The notes: generated by a model from the sequence alone, not told the origin. 64,000 bases of DNA from JBAXGW01 sp037139195 (GCA_037139195.1 JBAXGW010000001.1:1-64000), one strand, 5' to 3'. Positions 40,724 to 49,129 are shown, numbered from the stretch's first letter. Program-made: numbers and translations.

Positions 40724-42952
40724 ATGAAAAAACTACTACTTTTTAGCATCGTATTATCATTAGGTTTATTCTTAAACACCAACGCTCAAGTTAGCATTGG
40801 AGGCAAGCCTTTTAGTTTCACCAACAACAAACTTAGCTTGGAGGTTCAAAAAATTATTTTACCAAAAGTAGATTTACAAGCACTTCTTGCTGAGGATGAA
40901 ATTGAATCTCATTACAAAGATATTCCATATCGTTTTGGAATACCTATTGATGTAAATTTGAATCTTCAAAACAGTGGAACTTGGGAAAATCTTGCTAATG
41001 GTGACCGTATTTGGAGATTAAATATTACTTCAAAAAATGCTTTATCTTTAAACATTAACTACGACAATTTTTACATGCCTGAAGGCGGCAAACTATATAT
41101 TTATAGCGCCGATAAAAACTCTGTAATTGGAGCTTTTACAAATACAAACAATAAAACGGATGGCAAATTTGCTACAGGCATAATTCCAAGCTCTAGTTGT
41201 TATTTGGAATACTATGAACCAGCAAGTGTAATAAACCAAGGTATAATTAACATTTCAAAAGTAATTCACGGATATAGAGATGTGTTTTCAAAAAACAAAG
41301 GCTTTGGCAGCTCTGGTTCTTGTAATAACAATGTAAATTGCCCTGAAGGTAACGATTGGCAAACAGAAAAAAGAGCAGTTGCAATGATTTTAACTTCTGA
41401 CAATTCGCGTATATGTACTGGATCCATGATAAACAACGTAAGACAAGATGGAACCCAATACTTTTTAACAGCAAATCATTGTTTAGGTGGTGAAACTACA
41501 TGGATTTTTATGTTTAATTACGAAAGTCCATCCTGCACAAGTGCTGATGGTCCTACAACCCAAACAGTACAAGGTGCCACTTTAAAAGCTAACAACTCTC
41601 CTTCTGATTTTGCATTACTAGAGATTACAGAAGCCATACCTCCTTCATACAATGTACATTACGCAGGATGGTCGAGTATTGATATTGCTGCCGATAGTGT
41701 TGTTGGAATACATCACCCAGCAGGAGATGTTAAAAAGATAACTTTCGATTACGGCACAGTTTCTTCATCAAATTGGAGTTCTGGAGTTGCAAATTCGCAT
41801 TGGACTATAGCTAATTGGGAAGATGGCACTACAGAAGGTGGCTCCTCTGGCTCTCCTCTTTTCAATAGAGATCATCGTATTATCGGACAATTACATGGTG
41901 GCGGAGCATCTTGCAGCAGCCTTGTTGATGACAATTATGGCAAATTTGCTTTTTCATGGTCAACAGATCCAACAAACTCTAAACAACTGAAATTTTGGCT
42001 CGACCCAGATAATACTGGTGAAACTACATTGAATGGAAAGGACTTTAACATAGCAGCTAATAATGTTGATGCAGCAATGAAGACTATCGAAAGTCCTACA
42101 GGATCTTCTTGCGAGACATCAGTAACCCCAATAATTTATTTCAAAAACAATGGAGCAAATGCATTAACATCGGTTACTGTTAATTATCAATACGATAATA
42201 CTTCCGTTCAAACTGTTAATTGGACTGGTAATTTAGCATATTTTGCTGCGGCCCAATTAACATTACCTAATCAAACATTAGCAATTGGGAATCACACATT
42301 AAAAGTTTATGTTAGTTCACCAAATGGTTCAACTGATGAAAACCTAAGCAACGACACTCTAACAAGTTCGTTTTCAATAATATTAGGAGGCAAAGTAACT
42401 CTCACATTAACTACTGATGGTTACCCTGACGAAACTATTTGGGATTTGAAAGACTCATTAAACACAATTATTGCCTCTGGTGGACCAATGACAGGCGCAA
42501 GTACAGCTCATACAATTGATTGGTGTTTATCAAATGGTTGCTACAAATTAACAATTTATGATTCTTATGGCGACGGTATGGGCGGTGGATTTGGCAGTGC
42601 AGCTGGCAGCTATACTATATCACGCAATGGAGTTCAAATAGCCTCTGGAATTGGCAATTTTACTGATTCTACTTCATCCAGCTTTTGTATTAACAATGTT
42701 GGGATAGACGAAAATGAAATAAACACAATAAATATTTATCCAAACCCAACTAGCGGTCAATTTAATATAGACTTAAATTCTAATAAACCTTTTACAGTTT
42801 GTGTTTTCAATTCTTTTGGAGCATTAGTTATAGAAAAATTAATTAATGGAAACGGAACTATTGATTTATCGAATCAGCCAAATGGCATTTATTATATAAG
42901 GGCAACAAGCGAAAATGCTATTTACCAATCAAAAGTTGTGTTAAATAAATAA
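40724..42952 (+). CDS. Secreted lysyl-endopeptidase-like serine protease with T9SS tail
   Basis: The 742-residue product has a signal peptide (to about residue 21), an N-terminal pro-region (about 25-190), a chymotrypsin-fold protease domain (about 195-440), a CARDB-like domain, a beta domain and a T9SS type A sorting signal (IYPNPTSGQFNIDLN ... IYYIRATSENAIYQSKVVLNK). The catalytic triad reads H252 (LTANHC), D295 (SDFALL) and S375 (GGSSGSP). It resembles Achromobacter lysyl endopeptidase in layout. Lys specificity is suggested but not provable here. Export by T9SS and release outside the cell are expected. Confidence 0.88.
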   Translation: MKKLLLFSIVLSLGLFLNTNAQVSIGGKPFSFTNNKLSLEVQKIILPKVDLQALLAEDEIESHYKDIPYRFGIPIDVNLNLQNSGTWENLANGDRIWRLNITSKNALSLNINYDNFYMPEGGKLYIYSADKNSVIGAFTNTNNKTDGKFATGIIPSSSCYLEYYEPASVINQGIINISKVIHGYRDVFSKNKGFGSSGSCNNNVNCPEGNDWQTEKRAVAMILTSDNSRICTGSMINNVRQDGTQYFLTANHCLGGETTWIFMFNYESPSCTSADGPTTQTVQGATLKANNSPSDFALLEITEAIPPSYNVHYAGWSSIDIAADSVVGIHHPAGDVKKITFDYGTVSSSNWSSGVANSHWTIANWEDGTTEGGSSGSPLFNRDHRIIGQLHGGGASCSSLVDDNYGKFAFSWSTDPTNSKQLKFWLDPDNTGETTLNGKDFNIAANNVDAAMKTIESPTGSSCETSVTPIIYFKNNGANALTSVTVNYQYDNTSVQTVNWTGNLAYFAAAQLTLPNQTLAIGNHTLKVYVSSPNGSTDENLSNDTLTSSFSIILGGKVTLTLTTDGYPDETIWDLKDSLNTIIASGGPMTGASTAHTIDWCLSNGCYKLTIYDSYGDGMGGGFGSAAGSYTISRNGVQIASGIGNFTDSTSSSFCINNVGIDENEINTINIYPNPTSGQFNIDLNSNKPFTVCVFNSFGALVIEKLINGNGTIDLSNQPNGIYYIRATSENAIYQSKVVLNK

Positions 42953-42962
42953 TTAAAAATAT

Positions 42963-42981
42963 ATTTTACTTTTTGTAAAAT
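42963..42981. terminator. Short AT-rich inverted repeat between the protease and tRNA
   Basis: ATTTTAC and GTAAAAT form a perfect seven-pair stem with a TTTTT loop, 11 bases after the protease stop and 4 bases before the tRNA. The stem is weak and has no T-run. It could be a weak terminator or part of the tRNA promoter. Confidence 0.35.
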
Positions 42982-42985
42982 AGTT

Positions 42986-43060
42986 GGGTCGTTAGCTCAG
43001 TTGGTTTAGAGTGCTACCTCGACAAGGTAGAGGTCATTGGTCCAAGTCCAATACGACTCA
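42986..43060 (+). tRNA. tRNA-Val (GAC), atypical, possibly degenerate
   Basis: The cloverleaf folds: acceptor GGGTCGT/ACGACTC with one G-T wobble, D stem GCTC/GAGT, anticodon stem CTACC/GGTAG, T stem ATTGG/CCAAT, discriminator A, no encoded CCA. The anticodon GAC is at 43021-43023. Two near-universal positions are unusual: the base before the anticodon (position 33) is C instead of T, and the T loop begins TCC instead of TTC. It may be a functional variant or a decaying copy. It stands beside the start of the mobile region. Confidence 0.75.
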
Positions 43061-43070
43061 CTAGAATACC

Positions 43071-43101
43071 AAGCCTTTCAGAAATATTGAAAGGCTTTTT
43101 T
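43071..43101 (+). terminator. Intrinsic terminator after tRNA-Val
   Basis: AAGCCTTTCA (43071-43080) pairs perfectly with TGAAAGGCTT (43088-43097), followed by T to 43101. Confidence 0.9.
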
Positions 43102-43204
43102 CTTTTTAAGTGCAGTATGAGAGTGCACTTTTTTGTTTTATCAAGAATTGTGAGTGTGGATTTATGTTGTTATATTTAACATCTGAATATTAAACAAAAT
43201 ATCT

Positions 43205-43783
43205 ATGAAACATATTTTACTGATAGTATTATCATCATTTACGTTGTTTTCTTTCGGACAAGACCCACTGCATTTCAAAAGAGATTCTACATTTAAAAGC
43301 AATGCTGAAAATTATAAAAACACAATATTAAATACTGACTTCGCAAAGAATAATGTAAAATTCAGATGTATGCAGCACGCTGGCATTTCTGTTGCGGTAT
43401 ATGAAACAACTACTACCAAAAACCAAGAAGGCAGAAATACGTTGTTTGTTTATTTTAAATACGGCAAGTATGATGTTGACACTATAAGATCTATATTTGA
43501 CACCGTACAAATTAGGAATAGTATTAATGGAGATAAAAATTGCAATCTATACATCGGCATTGAAAAGTCAATTGAAATAGCAAGGGCTGCCGGTCTGAAA
43601 GACGGAATAAAACAATGGGAAATTGGACTGACTAATGTAGGACTTACACAAATACCAAAATGGATTTTCACATCTACTTATGGCGAAACTAAATCTGGAA
43701 GTTACCATGCAAACGGCGAATCTATAAGCGTTAGTCTTATCAATGGAGAAACTGAAAAAACCTTTTGGAACGCAATTGAATAA
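43205..43783 (+). CDS. Secreted protein of unknown function
   Basis: The 192-residue product begins with a signal peptide (MKHILLIVLSSFTLFSFGQ). The mature part is mixed alpha/beta with two cysteines and no recognised motif. It is the last gene with host-like AT-rich codon use before the mobile region. A hairpin of TAATGC-GCAC with GTGC-ATTA (43781-43790 with 43804-43811) overlaps its stop codon and may terminate it. Confidence 0.65.
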   Translation: MKHILLIVLSSFTLFSFGQDPLHFKRDSTFKSNAENYKNTILNTDFAKNNVKFRCMQHAGISVAVYETTTTKNQEGRNTLFVYFKYGKYDVDTIRSIFDTVQIRNSINGDKNCNLYIGIEKSIEIARAAGLKDGIKQWEIGLTNVGLTQIPKWIFTSTYGETKSGSYHANGESISVSLINGETEKTFWNAIE

Positions 43784-43947
43784 TGCGCACTTCTATACAA
43801 ACTGTGCATTATCAACATATTATTCATTTCCAGCGCATTGCGAAACCAACATTTAGTCGTTAGCAAATAAATGTGCAAATACTTTCAGAATCCGCTATAA
43901 GTGAACGTTTTACTGCTATCTTCGGCTAGAACATAAAACGAATTCAC

Positions 43948-44523
43948 ATGTCACACAAAGGAACAAATACCACCGCGAACTATATGGACTTCGATTCCAC
44001 GCTGAACAAATCAATTCGCCTATTAAAAGAGAAAGACGGAAGCGATTACAAAATAGCATTTCTCACAATCTGCGGAATGCATTTCGGACTGAGAATATCC
44101 GACCTCCTCACGCTCAAGCATGGCGACATGACTTTGGAATTCATTCGCCTGACGGAAAAGAAAACAGGAAAAACCAGAACAATCAAGATAAACGACACCG
44201 TGAAAGAAGCATACGAACTTTACATCTCGAGGATTGGTAAGGTCACACCGGAAGATTGCCTTTTCGTTTCGCAGAAAAAAGGTCCGTTCTCAACATGCCA
44301 AGTTAACAGACTGCTCCAAGAAACATACGGAACCAAGAACAAGAACATCAGCTCTCACAGTCTCAGGAAAACATTCGGGCGCAGGGTCTGGGAAAGAGAC
44401 GAATGCAGCGAACGCGCATTGGTCATGCTCAGCAAGATATTCAATCACACCTCAACCTCAACGACAAGAATATACTTGGGAATTCAGCAGGAAGAAATGG
44501 ACGAGATATACATGAACCTGTGA
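43948..44523 (+). CDS. Tyrosine recombinase, catalytic domain only
   Basis: The 191-residue protein contains just the catalytic fold: first Arg in MHFGLRISDLLTLKHGDM, Lys in the beta hairpin TEKKTGKTRTIKI, HSLRKTFG (His-x-x-Arg), and NHTSTSTTRIYLGI (His and Tyr nucleophile). The core-binding and arm-binding domains of normal integrases are missing. Such short recombinases exist as stand-alone proteins, so it need not be broken. It is the leftmost gene of the mobile region. Codon use is GC-richer than that of the neighbouring host genes. Confidence 0.85.
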   Translation: MSHKGTNTTANYMDFDSTLNKSIRLLKEKDGSDYKIAFLTICGMHFGLRISDLLTLKHGDMTLEFIRLTEKKTGKTRTIKINDTVKEAYELYISRIGKVTPEDCLFVSQKKGPFSTCQVNRLLQETYGTKNKNISSHSLRKTFGRRVWERDECSERALVMLSKIFNHTSTSTTRIYLGIQQEEMDEIYMNL

Positions 44524-44602
44524 GAACAGGTTTCCGTGAAACTTAATCTGCAATTGAATGAAAAATTTCATAAATTTGTTTTTGAAACAAGCTCGCTGAC
44601 AA

Positions 44603-44791
44603 ATGAAAACAAAAATAAAACTCACGCAAGACGACCCGAGAACAATCAACATAATAATAGACTTGGTAAAGACATTGAAAGGCGAAGTTCTTGAATATTC
44701 GGATTCTCACATTGTAATAGACGGAGAAAACAATATCCGCGAGAAAATAATCACAAACAAAATAGTGTCTTTCAAAATTGAAAATAATTAG
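44603..44791 (+). CDS. Small protein of unknown function
   Basis: The 62-residue ORF has its own -7 element (TAAATTTG, 44571-44578, 25 bases before the ATG) and ends 21 bases before a strong bidirectional terminator, which supports it as a real gene. The sequence (two beta-alpha like stretches, LTQDDPRTINIIIDLVKTLKG) is not recognised. Confidence 0.55.
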   Translation: MKTKIKLTQDDPRTINIIIDLVKTLKGEVLEYSDSHIVIDGENNIREKIITNKIVSFKIENN

Positions 44792-44811
44792 AATTTACAA
44801 ATTACCGTATA

Positions 44812-44856
44812 AAAAAATAACACCGAATTTCAGAGAGAAGTTCGGTGTTATTTTTT
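44812..44856. terminator. Bidirectional terminator between convergent genes
   Basis: AAAAAATAACACCGAA (44812-44827) pairs perfectly over 16 bases with TTCGGTGTTATTTTTT (44841-44856). With A and T runs on both sides it can end transcription from the small gene on the left and from the integrase on the right. Confidence 0.93.
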
Positions 44857-44870
44857 ACTGCATATTGCAA

Positions 44871-46244
44871 TTAGTTTTTGCAGAAAGTTTCTATGTCAAC
44901 TGCGTGCGGCATGGACTGCATATCATTACTCTTTACCACCTCAGCGCCATCATACAGACTGAACCCCTGTTTGGTTGTTTCCCTCGCCACAGATGCCATG
45001 TCAATGTAGTGGTTTTTCAATACCGCATCACCGCTGTGACCTGTTACTGACTTGACGTTGCCATGACCCATAACGAATTCCATTTTTGTAATGTATGTTT
45101 TGCGAAGGTTTGAAAAACTGAGTTCAGGATTAACACCAGCCTTGTTTCTGAAAAAACTGAAACTGGCAGACATCTGGCCTATGATTGTTTTTCTGTCCAA
45201 CTTAGAATCGGGCGCAAGAATGTATTCGTCAGTTTCTTTCTTCTCGTTAAATCCAAGGTTCAGCAGTAGCACCTTTAATTCCTGACTCACAGGAATATGC
45301 ACAAACTTGTCTTTCTTGGTTTTGTTTCTGTTCTGCAATCTGTTAACCTTTAGGTTGTTCGACTTTACTAACTCCGGTTCTCCATTCGCTCCGCAAATTA
45401 CGTCAGACCATTTCAAAACAACAATCTGTTCTCTTCTTATACCAGTGTATAATGCGAGGTCTATGGCATCTTTCAGCCAAGGCTTGTACCTGTCTTTTCT
45501 TGCGCCCGACTTGTATACTTCCACTGAGTCAACTGGCGAGATTGCATTCTTAACCCTTTCAACCTCATCCATGGTCAATGATATTGGTTCTCCGCCTTCC
45601 GCCTTGTGCTGAACTGTTTTGAATGGATTAATCACATTGTAGTTTCTCTTTTCAATCAGAAAATGATACAGTCCTTTCAAAGGCTTGAAACTGTCGTTGA
45701 AAGTGCTGTTGCTCTCTGTCTTAGTTTCAACGTGTTTGTAGTATTCAGCAACCAGTTCACCTGTTACCTCATCAATCCTAATGGTATTAGTATTGATTTT
45801 TTGTAATTTAAGAAATTTCACAAAATGCGTACAATACCTACCCATGTTATCAATGTACATTTTGCTTCGCTCCCGTTTCTCATGCTCTAACACTCCCACG
45901 CCGCTGAGGTAGTCAAGGTATATGGTTATGCATTTCACAAGACCCATAGGCATTTCCGCCTTTTTAACTTGAAGCAGGGCATGCGGTATAGGATTGGCCA
46001 GTTCTTCCTTGAACAGGATCAGTTCTCTCACCGCTCCGTCATAGTCCAAAGATTTCAGATTCCTGGTTTTCTTCTTGCCAGATCCAGGTTCAATCAGCAC
46101 GGCCTTGTATATTTGAAATTCCAAAGGATGCTTGCAGTCCGTTTTCAAACCATCACCCGTGATATTCTGAATTTCAAATCCGCATTTCTTGCATAGAATT
46201 TTCAATCCGGAATACTTTCTGTATTCTAACATTTTCTTTTTCAT
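44871..46244 (-). CDS. Tyrosine recombinase / integrase with N-terminal zinc-finger-like motif
   Basis: The 457-residue protein has C18, C21, C37 and H39 (CKKC ... DCKH), a likely zinc-binding N-terminus. A core-binding region follows (about 95-215), then the catalytic domain: Arg in LYTGIRREQIVVLKW, Lys in NKTKKDKFVHIPVS, SNLRKTYI (Asn where His is usual), and TGHSGDAVLKNHYID with the Tyr nucleophile. The His-to-Asn change occurs in some active family members. It is co-translated with the HTH gene upstream, whose stop overlaps its start by four bases. This is the likely integrase of the element. Confidence 0.88.
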   Translation of the reverse strand: MKKKMLEYRKYSGLKILCKKCGFEIQNITGDGLKTDCKHPLEFQIYKAVLIEPGSGKKKTRNLKSLDYDGAVRELILFKEELANPIPHALLQVKKAEMPMGLVKCITIYLDYLSGVGVLEHEKRERSKMYIDNMGRYCTHFVKFLKLQKINTNTIRIDEVTGELVAEYYKHVETKTESNSTFNDSFKPLKGLYHFLIEKRNYNVINPFKTVQHKAEGGEPISLTMDEVERVKNAISPVDSVEVYKSGARKDRYKPWLKDAIDLALYTGIRREQIVVLKWSDVICGANGEPELVKSNNLKVNRLQNRNKTKKDKFVHIPVSQELKVLLLNLGFNEKKETDEYILAPDSKLDRKTIIGQMSASFSFFRNKAGVNPELSFSNLRKTYITKMEFVMGHGNVKSVTGHSGDAVLKNHYIDMASVARETTKQGFSLYDGAEVVKSNDMQSMPHAVDIETFCKN

Positions 46245-46591
46245 GCTACGTCTTTTAAGAATTTTGCTGAACTTTTGCTCTTTGATTCGTATTTCTCACT
46301 GGCAGTGCTTCCCTGTTTAAGCATGGCTGAATACTTTATGTTCACTAGACCTTCAAAGTTGTTTTCCTTGTACATCTTATAAACAGCCGACCAGTTGTCT
46401 GGTCCGTATTTCTTAATCAGGCATGTTATCAAATCAGTATCTAATTCCATGGCCACGTCCATGGCTAACACGTAGCGCATTGAGTTCTTCCCATAGATTG
46501 GAATATTGAGATTGACACACCATTGTCTGGCAATATCATTCTTTTTGAAGCCCAAATGTTCTGCAAGTTTGTTTAGTTTAATCTGTTCCAT
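46241..46591 (-). CDS. Small HTH-like protein, possible directionality factor
   Basis: The 116-residue protein begins with a helix-turn-helix-like segment (KLNKLAEHLGFKKNDIARQWCVNLNIPIY) and has a basic tail. Its overlap with the integrase start (ATGA type) and its size suggest an excisionase or an integrase regulator. This is inference from position; the family is not recognised. Confidence 0.65.
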   Translation of the reverse strand: MEQIKLNKLAEHLGFKKNDIARQWCVNLNIPIYGKNSMRYVLAMDVAMELDTDLITCLIKKYGPDNWSAVYKMYKENNFEGLVNIKYSAMLKQGSTASEKYESKSKSSAKFLKDVA

Positions 46592-46618
46592 TGTTTTTCT
46601 GTTTTTTTATTCAATTTC

Positions 46619-46646
46619 ATCCGCTTTTTATATTATATCAGCGGAT
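46619..46646. promoter_or_regulatory. Inverted repeat upstream of the HTH-integrase operon
   Basis: ATCCGC (46619-46624) and GCGGAT (46641-46646) are perfect arms around an AT-only spacer, 28 bases before the start codon of the HTH gene. It may be an operator or a recombinase accessory site. Confidence 0.35.
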
Positions 46647-46700
46647 TCCAATTGGTTTTGCCTGTTGTGGGTATAAATCAGGACAGAGTATGTATGATGA

Positions 46701-47012
46701 TTACCTTCCCTCTATCCAGTCAATCACCTCTACCAATTGGTCGCAATATATTCCTTCGAGTGTTTTGACTACATCTCTTTTTCTGTTTGTAAAAATGATT
46801 GTATAATCATCGACCCATCTTAATTTTATAGAAACCCATCCTTTATGAACCAACCCATTAACTTGAAACGACACACCGCCTTGAAACTCCTTTGATTCAC
46901 TAACTGCTGCAAAATGTTGTGCACCCCATGCCATAAGTGCTGAGCGGTCTGTGAATTTGATTTGGCTTATTATTGTTTTAGCGATGCCCATTGTTCTGTT
47001 ATCCTCGTTCAT
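46701..47012 (-). CDS. Conserved-looking small protein of unknown function
   Basis: The 103-residue product is alternating alpha/beta with a WGAQHF-like segment and a basic strand pair (GWVSIKLRWVDDYTIIFTNRK). Codon use fits the mobile region, and the frame is clean on the strand of the neighbouring element genes. I do not recognise it. Confidence 0.6.
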   Translation of the reverse strand: MNEDNRTMGIAKTIISQIKFTDRSALMAWGAQHFAAVSESKEFQGGVSFQVNGLVHKGWVSIKLRWVDDYTIIFTNRKRDVVKTLEGIYCDQLVEVIDWIEGR

Positions 47013-47336
47013 GTTGGTTTTGTTTTTAATTACAACTCGAATTTAGCAGACACCGGCGACACTGAAAAACATTTGCACCACTATTTCCGCTATGCTAAAG
47101 GATTTTAGCGTTTGTCACATGCTTATAATAATGAAATTATGCACGCGCAAGCAAGGGGTTTGGCGTGTGTTTTTGATTCGTGTGTAGGAAGAGGAATCTG
47201 AGACAAGGAGCTTGTGGATTGTTTCTGTTTTCCGTGTGGCTCCGGAATACTTGTGAATCCTTTTTAGGTTCACGTGTATTCGAGCATGGCAAGCTCAAAA
47301 ACCATGACAAACCCCTTTAAGGGTGATTCGATACCA
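47013..47336. other. Non-coding stretch in the mobile element
   Basis: No convincing ORF is present. The stretch is fairly GC rich for the window, with short inverted words such as CCCCTTTAAGGGT at about 47312 and TTCACGTG at about 47269. It leads straight into the duplicated 133-bp element, so together they may form one functional non-coding region (RNA gene or replication origin). Confidence 0.4.
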
Positions 47337-47469
47337 ACCAGCAAGTCAGAAGCGATGCGAAGGACTTAATTGGTCAATTGTATCGCTTCCGAATTCTTAT
47401 AGAATAAAATCCACTTGCGGAGGTCTGTAATTCATTATGCAAGCCCAAATGAGACTGTCAGGTTTTGAA
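47337..47469. repeat. 133-bp structured repeat, copy 1
   Basis: This copy and the one at 47532-47664 have exactly the same length and about 88 per cent identity by hand alignment. The left half holds a hairpin GAAGCGATGC (47349-47358) with GTATCGCTTC (47380-47389). After copy 1 the shared word ATTCTTGTCGATGAGGTAG continues the similarity after a 39-base insert. Confidence 0.85.
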
Positions 47470-47531
47470 CTTAAATCAGTAACCGACCGAAGTCTGATGC
47501 ATGATATTAATTCTTGTCGATGAGGTAGAAT

Positions 47532-47664
47532 ACAAGCAAATCAGAAGCGATACGCTGGACTCCATAGGTCAATTGTATCGCATCCGAATTGTTACAGAAT
47601 AAAATCCACTTGCGGAGGTTTGTAATTCATTATGCAAGCCCAGATGAGACCGCTAGGTTTTGAA
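47532..47664. repeat. 133-bp structured repeat, copy 2
   Basis: The second copy keeps the hairpin (47544-47553 with 47575-47584): a G-T pair of copy 1 has become A-T, and one A-A mismatch is new. The right half, CCACTTGCGGAGGT to TTATGCAAGCCC, is almost unchanged. It ends 29 bases before the stop codon of the polymerase-like gene. Confidence 0.85.
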
Positions 47665-47692
47665 ATACATTCCTGTCAATGACGTAGATTTG

Positions 47693-49129
47693 TTATTCCC
47701 AAACTTCTTCCTTTATCTTGGGTGCGAATCCAACGTTCCTTTCCAGCTCTTCAGTCATGACCGACAATACGTAATCCTTATTCTCTTCGTTAGTGGCTAT
47801 GCTGTCGTGAACGGTGTACAATGGAACGTCCGGTCTTTCTCTGCTTATCCTCTTGCATATAACCCGGAGGATGAGGTGTGACTCTATCGTTTGCAGGAGA
47901 CATGGCAACAAGGTGTAGTCTTTCATTTTGGCCGTTGCGAACATTTCATAAATGCTTGGAAACATCTTTTTAAACTGGCGTTTCAATTCTGCGCCTTCGT
48001 TATTTTTCTGCCAATAATATCCGTTCTTGGAGTACATCATAAGCAGGACGTTATCTTTCAACTCCTGCCTTTCGTTGAATTTCCTGCCGAATTCGGACAA
48101 TAACTTCTTTTCAATCTCATCGTAGAAAACACCCGCTGTGACAATTTCCATGTAAGAATTAAAGTCTTGACGAACCCGAAGTTCAAACGACTTTCGCCAC
48201 ATTAATGAATACGTATTATTATGATAATAAAAAATATTTAAAATAAAAAAAATCTCACGAATGCTCATTTCTCTTTTGTTATTTTCATTTTCTAATTCGT
48301 TATTCTTATTAGGATTAAAATAAAAAGAAGAATTGAAAAGACACAGTGCCAAGTACGGCTGACAGTTCTTGATATCCAGAGAAATTAAGGGCTTGCCGTC
48401 GAACGTAAAAAACTTGCGATAATCCCGGTTAATAGCGGTGAGAACGGTATGCAGTCTGAATCCTTTCCGGTCAACTCCGAAAACGAAAACTCCTCTGTCA
48501 ATTCGGTCTACGATATGCAGGCCTCTATGGTACTTGCGCTTTATGGAGCTTAATCGCTTGACTTTTTCTGTCTCAGAAACGAGAACTTCATCATTAAGTA
48601 TGTCTAGTTGTTTCCGTCTGTTCGACTCCAATTCAACCATCATAGCCCCGCTATCCAACCTCAGCCTTTCATCGGCAAACCATTTGGTAAGGTAATCGAG
48701 TTGTTCGGTGAGACCATAGTCCAATTTATCAGTGCCAAACTTGGGCTTGCCATTGTCAGCATTGGGCTTCCTAATGTCAAGTTCTATTGTCACACGAGAA
48801 TATTCTTCACATTGGCCAACGAACTTATAACCTTTTGCTTCATAACCATTGATATAACGACCGTCTGATTCTAGCACCTTCGCATCTATTAGGTAACTGA
48901 GGTACTGATTGTAATTTCTCACCTTGGATTTCATGTACAAGGCTTTTAACTTGACGAACCCGGTGTTCTTCATATTACCATCCTTGTTGCTCATGGATTC
49001 AAACACCTGACCCGCAATGAAAAGCAGGTGGTTCTTGTTGAATTTGTTTATTGATAATGGAGGGCGCTCTGAGAGCAGCCCATCCATGTCCAGGTTCGCT
49101 GGAATTCTAATTATAAGTTTTGTCTTCAT
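47693..49129 (-). CDS. Polymerase-like replication protein (TV-Pol / family A type)
   Basis: The 478-residue protein shows, in order, LHTVLTAINRDYRKFF (about 227-241), LDIKNCQPYLAL (251-262, resembling motif A, D252 as metal ligand), LKDNVLLMMYSKNG (357-370, motif B position), LLQTIESHLILRVICK (411-426) and PLYTVHDSIAT (437-446, motif C, H441-D442). This set is what is known from superfamily A DNA polymerases and T7-like RNA polymerases, and fits the TV-Pol family described in mobile elements. It probably primes or copies the element DNA. Residues 268-312 form an AT-rich insertion-like stretch. The gene diverges from the ParB-like gene across the palindrome array. Confidence 0.7.
   Translation of the reverse strand: MKTKLIIRIPANLDMDGLLSERPPLSINKFNKNHLLFIAGQVFESMSNKDGNMKNTGFVKLKALYMKSKVRNYNQYLSYLIDAKVLESDGRYINGYEAKGYKFVGQCEEYSRVTIELDIRKPNADNGKPKFGTDKLDYGLTEQLDYLTKWFADERLRLDSGAMMVELESNRRKQLDILNDEVLVSETEKVKRLSSIKRKYHRGLHIVDRIDRGVFVFGVDRKGFRLHTVLTAINRDYRKFFTFDGKPLISLDIKNCQPYLALCLFNSSFYFNPNKNNELENENNKREMSIREIFFILNIFYYHNNTYSLMWRKSFELRVRQDFNSYMEIVTAGVFYDEIEKKLLSEFGRKFNERQELKDNVLLMMYSKNGYYWQKNNEGAELKRQFKKMFPSIYEMFATAKMKDYTLLPCLLQTIESHLILRVICKRISRERPDVPLYTVHDSIATNEENKDYVLSVMTEELERNVGFAPKIKEEVWE

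Noticed and set aside
42986..43060. tRNA-Val as integration site with a duplicated 3' end
   Set aside because: I looked for GTCCAATACGACTCA on the right side of the element and did not find it, so no att repeat can be claimed.
44234..44515. Second-frame ORF inside the short recombinase
   Set aside because: Frame overlap only; composition (Arg/Ser/Thr rich) is that of an out-of-frame reading.
45307..45806. Two plus-strand ORFs inside the integrase gene
   Set aside because: Antisense shadows of a clear tyrosine recombinase.
47266..47281. Possible parS site (GGTTCACGTG)
   Set aside because: Only about half of the 16-base consensus is matched and the right arm is lost.
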